A stretch of 5,736 nt of DNA from Pseudomonadota bacterium (lineage in GTDB: Bacteria; Myxococcota; Bradymonadia; UBA4248): the NCBI GenBank assembly GCA_017613855.1, contig JAGACY010000074.1:1-5736 (forward strand), read 5' to 3'. This document shows positions 1 to 5,707 of this stretch, piece by piece (positions within the stretch are counted from its first letter, which is position 1; every line of letters begins with the position of its first letter). The notes beneath the pieces were generated by a model. That model worked only from the letters and a program-made list of their open reading frames with translations, did no database searches and was not told the DNA's origin. A program made the position numbers and the translations under genes.

Positions 1-746
1 AATCGCCCTGTTCAGACTCGGTTTCCCTTCGGCTACACCTCAAACGGCTTAACCTTGCGACAAAACGTAACTCGCTGACTCATTATGCAAAAGGTACGCT
101 GTCACCCTCCCTTGCGGGCAATGGCTCCAACGGTTTGTAGGCACACGGTTTCAGGGTCTCTTTCACTCCCCTCGCAGGGGTGCTTTTAACATTTCCCTCA
201 CGTTACTTGTTCACTATCGGTCTATGAGGAGTATTTAGCCTTGCTAGGTGGTCCTCGCTGATTCCAACAGGGTTCCACGTGTCCCGTCGTACTCGGGTGT
301 CTTCGTAGTAATTAAGCAATTCACACAACTACGGGGCTATTACCCACTTTGGCCAGGCTTTCCAGTCCTGTTCCTCTTCGAATTGCCAGTTACCCAGATG
401 TGATGCACCATCTGACAGAAAATCCCACGACCCGCATGCAGCAACGCTGCAACACTTACACATACATGCGTTTAGGCTCTTCCCCGTTCGCTCGCCGCTA
501 CTCAGGGAATCGATCATTTTTTCTCTTCCTGCGGTTACTTAGATGTTTCAGTTCTCCGCGTTCGCCTCTCTGAACCTATGAATTCAGTTCAGGATGACAG
601 CACTTATCGCACTGCCGGGTTTCCCCATTCAGAAATCTTCGGGTCACAGTTCGTTTGACAACTCGCCGAAGCTTATCGCAGTCTACTACGTCTTTCATCG
701 CCTCTCAGCGCCAAGGCATCCACCGTGTGCCCTTTATAGCTTAATC
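1..746 (-). rRNA. 23S ribosomal RNA, 5' part (runs off left edge)
   Basis: The reverse complement matches the 5' portion of bacterial 23S rRNA throughout. The mature 5' end resembles E. coli GGTTAAGC (here GATTAAGC, 746-739), followed by ACACGGTGGATGCC. Further in are GAGGCGATGAA, GAATGGGGAAACCC, GAACTGAAACATCTAAGTA, GTAGCGGCGAGCGAACGGGG, GGGACACGTGG, AAGGCTAAATACTCCT, CCGATAGTGAAC and GAAACCGAGTCT. These cover all of domain I and the start of domain II, ending near E. coli position 680. The piece is about 70 nt longer than the E. coli equivalent, mostly in the variable part of domain I (about 330-490), an expansion many other bacteria also have. The rest of 23S, and probably 5S, lies beyond the left edge. 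The 5' end is set by alignment to E. coli from memory and could be off by a few bases. Immediately upstream there is no 16S rRNA or tRNA, only a leader, a promoter and a protein gene. Confidence 0.97.
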
Positions 747-800
747 ATCCATCCCACTCCTTCGAAGCCTGAACCTCAAAAGGCGGGGTTGATTTCTATT

Positions 801-821
801 CTTAAATCTCTCGATTTTAAG
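801..821 (-). other. Leader hairpin with GAGA tetraloop
   Basis: On the minus strand, CTTAAAATC and GATTTAAG form an 8-bp stem with one bulged A, closed by a GAGA loop of GNRA type. It lies about 55 nt before the mature 23S end. In rRNA leaders such hairpins can belong to antitermination (boxB-like) or processing signals. The role here is inference. Confidence 0.45.
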
Positions 822-835
822 GCACTTGATGTTTT

Positions 836-870
836 GATCGGATTCACAAATCTCACATTTGCATCCAATC
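836..870 (-). other. Leader hairpin, 13 bp in two helices
   Basis: On the minus strand, GATTGGAT pairs with ATCCGATC (8 bp including one G-U). After a small asymmetric internal loop, CAAAT pairs with ATTTG around a GTGAG loop. It is the longest stem in the 23S leader. No T-run follows, so it is not an intrinsic terminator. It may be a folding or processing element of the precursor. Confidence 0.45.
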
Positions 871-930
871 GCCCATTTCTCTCTATCGCTTTCTTCTATT
901 CTGTTTTCAAAGTTTGCCGCCGAAATGTCA

Positions 931-974
931 TCCATCCCGTTGGCGAGGCGGGCTTATACGCGCAATGGGATGGA
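931..974. repeat. Imperfect palindrome spanning the 23S promoter -10
   Basis: TCCATCCC (931-938) and GGGATGGA (967-974) are perfect 8-bp inverted arms. They continue inward with short complementary pieces (TTG/CAA, GCG/CGC) after single mismatches. The palindrome is centred near 952, and the -10 hexamer (953-958) sits in its loop. Because the left arm on the minus strand lies upstream of the transcription start, it cannot fold in the RNA. If functional it would act on DNA, for example as a protein operator. Function is inferred only from position. Confidence 0.4.
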
Positions 975-981
975 GTGTCAA
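953..981 (-). promoter_or_regulatory. Strong sigma-70-type promoter for 23S rRNA
   Basis: The minus strand carries a perfect -35 hexamer TTGACA (976-981), a spacer of exactly 17 bp (959-975) and a -10 hexamer TATAAG (953-958), five of six matches to TATAAT. The bases directly after the -10 are CCCGCC, a GC-rich discriminator like those of stringently controlled rRNA promoters. An A/T-rich UP-like tract lies directly upstream. The predicted start is at about 945-947, some 200 nt before the mature 23S 5' end. The fit to a housekeeping rRNA promoter is seen in sequence. Actual activity and stringent control are inferred. Confidence 0.8.
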
Positions 982-1001
982 ATTATTTTTTGATTTTTTT
1001 A
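982..1001 (-). promoter_or_regulatory. UP-element-like A tract upstream of the 23S promoter
   Basis: Reading toward the -35, the minus strand is TAAAAAAATCAAAAAATAAT: two phased A-tracts in the position where the RNA polymerase alpha C-terminal domain contacts strong rRNA promoters. The TAA that begins it is the stop codon of the upstream lipoprotein gene, so promoter and gene abut with no room for a terminator. Confidence 0.6.
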
Positions 1002-3857
1002 CTCATTAAAACCACGACCGAAGATTTCGGTATAACCGTTCTGATCGTTGTCATCCACAAACAGGAAAACCTGCTTACCTTCGGCAGTACAGCCAAGCGC
1101 CGGACTCTTTTGCGGACCGACAGCCAATTGATTTACTAACTTTGCTTCACTTACAAAGGTCATATCCGGATTGAGTACGCGGCGTCTAATATCTGTGGAA
1201 TTTGAGGCGGTGGCAGTCCAACCGAACACGACTTTATTGTCGTCGGCCAGGCAAACGACAGGATTGGCTGTAGCCTCGCCGTTATTCGACACCTGGGTAT
1301 CCTCATAAATCTGTTTACCGGTATTATCAAACCCACGCGCCTTAATCAACTTCGTGCCACTGCTTTCATCGACGTATGCGATAAAGAAATTCCCCGTAGC
1401 ATTCATGCCAATTGCCGGAGAAGTCCGCGTCTTGGCGGTACTCGTACTGACCACAAAATGCTCGAGACGCTCGCTGCCATCCGCATTGAACCCCTTGGCG
1501 ACAATTTGATTGTCATTCGTCCAGGTCACAACGAACGATCCATCATCCGCCATCGCCACGTCCGAAGTAGTCCTTTTTCCCTCGGTGCTTGACATCACGT
1601 TACGAGCAGAGAACAATTCGCTGCCGTCCGCATTGTACCCACGCATAAATATCTGGGGGGTATTCTTGTTCTCCGACTCATCCGTCCATGTGACGACGAA
1701 TTTGCCATCCGGCGCCATGGCAATCGCTGGTGAGTACTGATCTCCAGTCGGGACGGAATTAACAGTAGTGGCTGCAAACCGTTCAATACCTTTGGCATCG
1801 TACCCGCGCATTTTGATCTCATAGTTGCCACCGTGGTTATCATCCCAGACCACGACAAAATTCCCTTCCTTGTCCATCGCAACATCGGGATTTCTCTGAT
1901 GTCCGTCAGTGGTGGTGTTTACCCTAAACTGTTTGACATCCTGGCAACCGCCGGCACAGAAAATACGGGCTGCAATATCATCATCGCCAGACTTTTTGTT
2001 CTGATCATCCTGCCAGACCGCAACGAACGCCCCTGTCGCACGATTGACCGCAACCGCAGGCCAATACTGGTTGCCGGTATCGGTGCCGTTGATATTGCGG
2101 ACACTAAATGCAATATTGTTATCGGTACTATATTGATAGTGAATCGGTTTCGAAAAATCGAAAGCAAACTGATAGGTATGATTGGGCTCTGCGACCTTGC
2201 TATCGTATTGTTTGCAGTAAAACTTACCTGCCTTATTGTAATCCGAGAGAACGCTTATCGTCTGAGACGAAACGTTGTTCACCAGATTGCCATCCTCAGT
2301 TTTCGTGTTTTTGGGGTCGATGGTAAGCACACGCAGCCACCCGTTGCCGGAATCCGGGCCTACATCATTTGACGGTTTGCATTTTTTCTGTTGTTCATCC
2401 TGATAATCGACGAGCATTTCCTCTACGATATTGCCGTTAAAACCAGGTCGGTTTCGATGTCTCGCCCCTGGGCTGTGACCGCAGGCGACCATGATGACAT
2501 TTGAATGTCTGGCTGCCAACTCGTAAAATACATCCAGACCCGATGCACCGAAATCTGTATACTTGATATTATTGTTGTTAGTATAGCCTGCGGAATAATC
2601 CTCGGTGGCGCCTTTCCCAATGTAACTATGCGTCGTCACAATGACATAGCGATCCTGTAACTCGGTTTGAATCAGATTGTCGGCCCAGCACAAGACATCT
2701 TTGCGTGGTGCATATTCGAGGGCAATGACGGCAAATTTCAGGTTACCGACCTCAAACGTCGCATACATGTTGTCCTTATAATGGAACCCATGAAACCAGC
2801 TTGTATCCTTATATTTATTACCTTTACGGCCATTTTTGATATAAGAATCATTAAAATATTTGCTAAAAAGCGTTCGATCATGCGAGGGCACTTTAACTGA
2901 GCTATCGCCCTTTTTGTATTCGTGATTCCCTGTAGAAATCGAATAGGGAATATTGGCATTAGCGAGTACATCGTGTGCATCCTGGGCCATAACGAACTGT
3001 TTCTTATAATTATTGTCGGTGACATCCCCCATGTGCATCACAAAGCGGATATTATATTTTTTCTGATTATTTTTAATCCACTCGGTCTGCTTTTTATAAA
3101 TACCTTTTAAATTATATTTATTGCCATTCTTGTCTTTCTCTTGTGTGTATTTCTGAGTATCGGGCAAGACTACGATCGAAAACGGTTCACAGTCATCGCC
3201 GCAGGCATAATCACATTGTGGTGTTTCGCCAGTACAAATCTTACCAAATTCGCAGGTTTCCGATGTAACCCATTCGTAACACCCCGATTCGCCCATCTGA
3301 CAGGTCAAGATCTCGGTATCGCCGCACTTGGTTTCGCCATCTTCGCAAACGTTCGTACACCCGGGAACGCATTTCAACTCGTTTTCATCGCAATGCTCAC
3401 CAGAATTGCATATTTCATCGACCGTCCACTCAGCACATCCATTACCATCGGGCGTGCATTCGGCCACGCCGTTATCGGTGCATTTCTTTGTGCCGGAATC
3501 GCACGTTTCACAGCTGGCACAAGCAAGCTTGTCGCTTCTGCAACTGGCCCCGGATGCCGCACAATCTTCCAAAACAGCCCAATCGAGGCAATTCTCTTCA
3601 TTTTTACGGCATTCGACCAACTCGTCGCCATTGCATTTCTTTTCGCCCGCTATACAAATGTCGCACGATGGATCAGCGCATTCCTCCCCTGTACACGGCT
3701 CATCCGGCTCATCCGGCTCATCCGGTTCACAACTGCTTTCATCCGTGCACTCCACATCCTGCGGGTCAGGCTGGTCAGCCACGCGCGAATCATCCGAACA
3801 CCCATACGCACTCAACACAAGCGCCAAACTGCAAATCCAAATTGACTGATGCCGCAT
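999..3857 (-). CDS. Secreted lipoprotein: Cys-rich repeats, metallophosphatase, beta-propeller
   Basis: 952 aa, complete. Residues 1-20 form a signal peptide ending in a lipobox-like SAYGC, with Cys20 as the probable lipidated residue; Tyr at -2 is unusual. A linker follows with an acidic (Pro-Asp-Glu)3 repeat (45-53). Three tandem Cys-rich modules of about 50 aa (65-113, 116-163, 167-215) share nine Cys and one Trp at matching positions. Residues 226-480 are a calcineurin-like phosphoesterase with metal-ligand motifs D233-T-Q235, GDVTD (277-281), GNHE (310-313), H410 (TTHS) and GH461; motif I has Gln where many relatives have His. Residues 578-952 hold seven repeats of about 50 aa with core pattern SPAIAM..G.FVVTW.D, which fit a seven-bladed propeller. 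The start is supported by GGAGGT 8 nt upstream. It is probably anchored at the cell surface or outer membrane and hydrolyses a phosphoester; substrate unknown. The stop abuts the 23S promoter. Confidence 0.9.
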   Translation of the reverse strand: MRHQSIWICSLALVLSAYGCSDDSRVADQPDPQDVECTDESSCEPDEPDEPDEPCTGEECADPSCDICIAGEKKCNGDELVECRKNEENCLDWAVLEDCAASGASCRSDKLACASCETCDSGTKKCTDNGVAECTPDGNGCAEWTVDEICNSGEHCDENELKCVPGCTNVCEDGETKCGDTEILTCQMGESGCYEWVTSETCEFGKICTGETPQCDYACGDDCEPFSIVVLPDTQKYTQEKDKNGNKYNLKGIYKKQTEWIKNNQKKYNIRFVMHMGDVTDNNYKKQFVMAQDAHDVLANANIPYSISTGNHEYKKGDSSVKVPSHDRTLFSKYFNDSYIKNGRKGNKYKDTSWFHGFHYKDNMYATFEVGNLKFAVIALEYAPRKDVLCWADNLIQTELQDRYVIVTTHSYIGKGATEDYSAGYTNNNNIKYTDFGASGLDVFYELAARHSNVIMVACGHSPGARHRNRPGFNGNIVEEMLVDYQDEQQKKCKPSNDVGPDSGNGWLRVLTIDPKNTKTEDGNLVNNVSSQTISVLSDYNKAGKFYCKQYDSKVAEPNHTYQFAFDFSKPIHYQYSTDNNIAFSVRNINGTDTGNQYWPAVAVNRATGAFVAVWQDDQNKKSGDDDIAARIFCAGGCQDVKQFRVNTTTDGHQRNPDVAMDKEGNFVVVWDDNHGGNYEIKMRGYDAKGIERFAATTVNSVPTGDQYSPAIAMAPDGKFVVTWTDESENKNTPQIFMRGYNADGSELFSARNVMSSTEGKRTTSDVAMADDGSFVVTWTNDNQIVAKGFNADGSERLEHFVVSTSTAKTRTSPAIGMNATGNFFIAYVDESSGTKLIKARGFDNTGKQIYEDTQVSNNGEATANPVVCLADDNKVVFGWTATASNSTDIRRRVLNPDMTFVSEAKLVNQLAVGPQKSPALGCTAEGKQVFLFVDDNDQNGYTEIFGRGFNE
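3699..3725 (-). repeat. Three 9-bp direct repeats coding (Pro-Asp-Glu)3
   Basis: On the plus strand ctcatccgg occurs three times in tandem without change. In the lipoprotein it codes residues 45-53, the acidic, proline-rich linker between the lipid anchor and the Cys-rich modules. Such in-frame 9-bp units readily change copy number by slippage, so stalk length may vary between strains. Confidence 0.85.
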
Positions 3858-3865
3858 CTATATAC

Positions 3866-3871
3866 ACCTCC
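3866..3871 (-). promoter_or_regulatory. Shine-Dalgarno of the lipoprotein gene
   Basis: GGAGGT on the minus strand, 8 nt before the ATG at 3857. It is a near-perfect anti-16S match and decides the start codon, which also opens directly into a good signal peptide. Confidence 0.85.
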
Positions 3872-3882
3872 ATTTTAAATGA

Positions 3883-3914
3883 ATAGCGGGTTGCCGCTAT
3901 GCCCTGCGGGCATA
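3883..3914 (-). promoter_or_regulatory. Two overlapping stem-loops before the lipoprotein gene
   Basis: TATGCCC/GGGCATA (3898-3914, loop 3 nt) and ATAGCGG/CCGCTAT (3883-3900, loop 4 nt) are each perfect 7-bp hairpins. They share positions 3898-3900, so both cannot be fully formed at once. They end 11 nt upstream of the Shine-Dalgarno. No T-run follows on the minus strand, so they do not make an ordinary intrinsic terminator for larC. They could shape or stabilise the 5' untranslated region. The structure is seen in sequence; the role is inferred. Confidence 0.5.
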
Positions 3915-3926
3915 CGCGCCACTTTT

Positions 3927-3959
3927 GCCGTGCTATTTCCTGACGTCAATACGCACGGC
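3927..3959 (-). repeat. 7-bp inverted repeat around a TGACGTCA palindrome
   Basis: GCCGTGC (3927-3933) and GCACGGC (3953-3959) are perfect inverted arms separated by 19 nt, which contain the 8-bp palindrome TGACGTCA (3941-3948). It could be an RNA stem at the 5' end of the lipoprotein mRNA, if the candidate promoter at 3964-3992 is used, or a protein-binding site. No T-run follows it. Confidence 0.4.
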
Positions 3960-3963
3960 AAGC

Positions 3964-3992
3964 ATTTTATGCATACAAAATGCAAAATACAA
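3964..3992 (-). promoter_or_regulatory. Candidate promoter of the lipoprotein gene
   Basis: On the minus strand TTGTAT (3987-3992), a 17-bp spacer and TAAAAT (3964-3969) form a plausible but weak sigma-70-type promoter; the -35 matches only three of six consensus bases. It lies in the most A/T-rich part of the 290-bp gap, and its -10 is inside a perfect 7-bp inverted repeat, GCATTTT/AAAATGC (3962-3983). It would give an untranslated leader of about 100 nt that carries the stem-loops listed nearby. Confidence 0.3.
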
Positions 3993-4062
3993 ATAAAAAT
4001 CGCTGCAAATGCTGAATCTCATCATTATTTAGGCTCGGTATGATGAGAGCGTTGATGAATTC

Positions 4063-4096
4063 TGAGCTTGAAATGTAGCCATATTCTCAAAGCTCA
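4063..4096 (-). repeat. Inverted repeat downstream of larC
   Basis: TGAGCTTTGA and TCAAGCTCA on the minus strand form a 9-bp stem with one bulge around a 15-nt loop, about 50 nt after the larC stop. It is the best hairpin directly 3' of larC. No T-run follows it, so it cannot be called an intrinsic terminator. It may protect the larC mRNA 3' end. The rest of 4000-4147 shows no gene or clear signal. Confidence 0.3.
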
Positions 4097-4147
4097 TAGT
4101 TTCAGGCTCTAAGCCAGGCTCAGCGCAGCAACCGTAAAAATCTGCAT

Positions 4148-5695
4148 TTACAATATATCCAGAGCTGATCGTCCCGATAATTCTGCAGCACGTGCAATAT
4201 CCTCAAATTCAGGCTTTTCGCGTACGATACCGAAACCACTGGATTTTTTGATGCGAACCTCGCCAAAAGGCGTTTCCCGGTGAATGATTTGGCGATCCAA
4301 TTCGTGGCGCCGAACCTCAATTTCCCGCACGCCCAATGTCGTCGTATGTGCAAAAATTGTCCGCAGCAAATCCTCCTTTTTCTCAAGCGTACACAGGCAG
4401 CACAGCATTATTCCCGGGCGATTTTTCTTCATGCCTATCGATTGCGTCCAAACATCGAGTGCACCGGCGTTTAGGATCTGCTCTGTGGCATACCCAATAT
4501 ATTCGGGCGTCATATCATCTAAATTGCACTCGAACAAAGCGAGTTTACGGGCTTCGCGCTGAAGTTCAGGCTCTGAAACTGAGTTTGTGGGATTGTGCCC
4601 AAGATAGGCCCGGATGCAATTGAGGCAGTCAAATTCTTTGCTTCCCAGGCCATACCCCACTTTCTCGTATGACATCATTGCCGCCTGATCGAATTCAGAA
4701 GCAAAATACCGAAGGATGGCTGCCCCTGTAGGCGTGCACAATTCACCTGGAACCATGCTGCGGTACATTGGAATGCCAGCCAGAATGTGCGCCGTCGCAG
4801 GGGCAGGAACAGGTAAAACCCCATGGGCACAACTTACCCAACCCGATCCAACATTGATTGGCGAACAAATGATTTTATCGACGTGCAGATCATCCAGTAA
4901 AACACAGGCCGCAGTGATGTCCGCAATGGCATCCATCGCACCGACTTCGTGAAAATGTATTTCTTCAACAGGACGGTTGTGTGCCTCGCTTTCTGCATAC
5001 GCAATGAGCTGATATATTCCCAAGATATCCCGTTTTACTTTGTCCGAAACACTCAGGCCTCTGACAATGGCCTCAATTTCATGCATGCCGCGATGTGCAT
5101 GGTGATGATGATGTTCATGCTCATGATGGTGGCAATGGCAGTGCTCATGCGGCGGTTCGGGCATCTCATCGTGATGATGGTGGCAATGGCAGTGCTCATG
5201 CGGCGGTTCGGGCATTTCATCGTGATGATGGTGGCAATGGCAGTGCTCATGCGGTGGTTCGGGAATTTCATCGTGATGATGGTGGCAATGACAGTGCTCA
5301 TGCGGTGGTTCGGGCATTTCATCGTGATGATGGTGGCAATGACAGTGCTCATGCGGCGGTTCGGGCATCTCATCATGATGATGGTGGCAATGACAGTGCT
5401 CATGCGGTGGTTCGGGCATTTCATCGTGATGATGGTGGCAATGACAATGATGATGGACACGCATATCCGCATGAATATCTTCAACATGCTCACTTTCGCC
5501 GTCGACAAGGACATCCAGACGCATACAGCAAATGCCGTGTGACATCATACGTCTGGCCACATAGCGGACGGAATCCAGACCGAGGCTGTTCAGTTTTTGG
5601 AGGCTGTAAACGGGGTCATCCTGCAATTCGAGCAAAGCAGCAGCAATCATATCTCCGGCTGCCCCCATCTGGCATTCAAAATAGAGCGTGTTCAT
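4148..5695 (-). CDS. larC: Nickel-pincer cofactor biosynthesis protein LarC with expanded His/Cys-rich loop
   Basis: 515 aa, complete. LarC is the CTP-dependent nickel insertase that places Ni into pyridinium-3,5-bisthiocarboxylic acid mononucleotide, the last step in making the lactate racemase (LarA) cofactor after LarB and LarE; it is cytoplasmic. Family hallmarks seen are MGAAGDM (10-16), EIHFHEVGAMDAIADI (245-260), SPINVGSGW..CAHGVLPVPAPAT (278-301), GELCTPTGAAIL (317-328), and the C-terminal LarC2 part starting NLDDMTPEYIGY (391-402) and including GMKKNRPG (421-428). The usual His-rich loop after the first domain is enlarged to residues 81-201 by a 17-aa tandem repeat. This explains most of the length beyond the roughly 400 aa usual for the family. 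It is one continuous frame, unlike the frameshifted larC of Lactiplantibacillus plantarum. The start is supported by AAGGAG 6 nt upstream. No larA, larB or larE lies in the window. Confidence 0.95.
   Translation of the reverse strand: MNTLYFECQMGAAGDMIAAALLELQDDPVYSLQKLNSLGLDSVRYVARRMMSHGICCMRLDVLVDGESEHVEDIHADMRVHHHCHCHHHHDEMPEPPHEHCHCHHHHDEMPEPPHEHCHCHHHHDEMPEPPHEHCHCHHHHDEIPEPPHEHCHCHHHHDEMPEPPHEHCHCHHHHDEMPEPPHEHCHCHHHEHEHHHHHAHRGMHEIEAIVRGLSVSDKVKRDILGIYQLIAYAESEAHNRPVEEIHFHEVGAMDAIADITAACVLLDDLHVDKIICSPINVGSGWVSCAHGVLPVPAPATAHILAGIPMYRSMVPGELCTPTGAAILRYFASEFDQAAMMSYEKVGYGLGSKEFDCLNCIRAYLGHNPTNSVSEPELQREARKLALFECNLDDMTPEYIGYATEQILNAGALDVWTQSIGMKKNRPGIMLCCLCTLEKKEDLLRTIFAHTTTLGVREIEVRRHELDRQIIHRETPFGEVRIKKSSGFGIVREKPEFEDIARAAELSGRSALDIL
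5126..5446 (-). repeat. 51-bp tandem repeat coding a His/Cys-rich array in LarC
   Basis: Five full 51-bp units start at 5171, 5222, 5273, 5324 and 5375, with partial units on both sides. Each codes HEHCHCHHHHDEMPEPP (7 His, 2 Cys, 4 acidic residues); DEMPEPP occurs six times, once as DEIPEPP, and CHC seven times (residues 84-188). Substitutions between units are almost all third-position and synonymous (TGC/TGT, GAG/GAA, CCG/CCA-type changes), with one Met-to-Ile exception. Unit length is a multiple of three, so gain or loss keeps the frame. The likely role is nickel binding or storage feeding the insertase, inferred from composition. Confidence 0.95.
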
Positions 5696-5701
5696 GGCTT
5701 T

Positions 5702-5707
5702 CTCCTT
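5702..5707 (-). promoter_or_regulatory. Shine-Dalgarno of larC
   Basis: AAGGAG on the minus strand, 6 nt before the ATG at 5695. It supports this start, which also places the family-typical LYFECQMGAAGDM at the N-terminus. Only 41 bp upstream of larC are visible, with no recognisable promoter, so larC may be distal in an operon extending past the right edge. Confidence 0.8.

Larger units (their letters stand above)
747..946 (-). other. 23S rRNA precursor leader
   Basis: This roughly 200-nt stretch lies between the predicted transcription start (about 945-947, some 7 nt past the -10 element) and the mature 23S 5' end. I see no tRNA cloverleaf and no convincing coding sequence. It is A-rich on the transcript strand and holds two hairpins (listed separately). 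The bases next to the mature end would be expected to pair with the 3' flank of 23S in an RNase III processing stem, but that flank is outside the window. A TGCCTTAAAA stretch (815-824) faintly resembles an rRNA boxA antitermination signal. It is too divergent to call. Leader identity is inferred from position. Confidence 0.6.

Noticed and set aside
330..490. Extra 23S sequence relative to E. coli in domain I, considered as an intervening sequence
   Set aside because: The segment carries features shared with many non-enteric bacteria (GGAAAGCCTGGCC, AATAGCCCCGTA), so it is an ordinary length variant rather than an inserted element.
741..935. 64-aa minus-strand reading frame between the lipoprotein gene and 23S
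   Set aside because: It has no Shine-Dalgarno, ends inside the 23S 5' end and lies wholly in the predicted rRNA leader; composition does not resemble a known protein.
594..1139. 181-aa plus-strand frame crossing the 23S 5' end, leader and promoter
   Set aside because: It overlaps a certain rRNA gene and the lipoprotein 3' end in antisense and has no supporting start signal.
3141..3845. Long plus-strand reading frames (up to 234 aa) opposite the Cys-rich part of the lipoprotein
   Set aside because: They are antisense shadows of a gene with clear domains, caused by its biased codon use, and they lack ribosome sites and recognisable motifs.
3883..3914. Stem-loops considered as a bidirectional or larC intrinsic terminator
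   Set aside because: Neither strand has a T-run directly after the stems, and the elements sit next to the Shine-Dalgarno of the following gene.
5126..5446. Regular repeats considered as a CRISPR array
   Set aside because: The units are directly adjacent with no unique spacers, lie in frame within larC and code a protein repeat.
4949..5542. 197-aa plus-strand frame rich in Met and Val opposite larC
   Set aside because: It is the reverse reading of the His/Cys repeat in larC; the repeated MVMMVAM pattern is a by-product of His and Cys codons.
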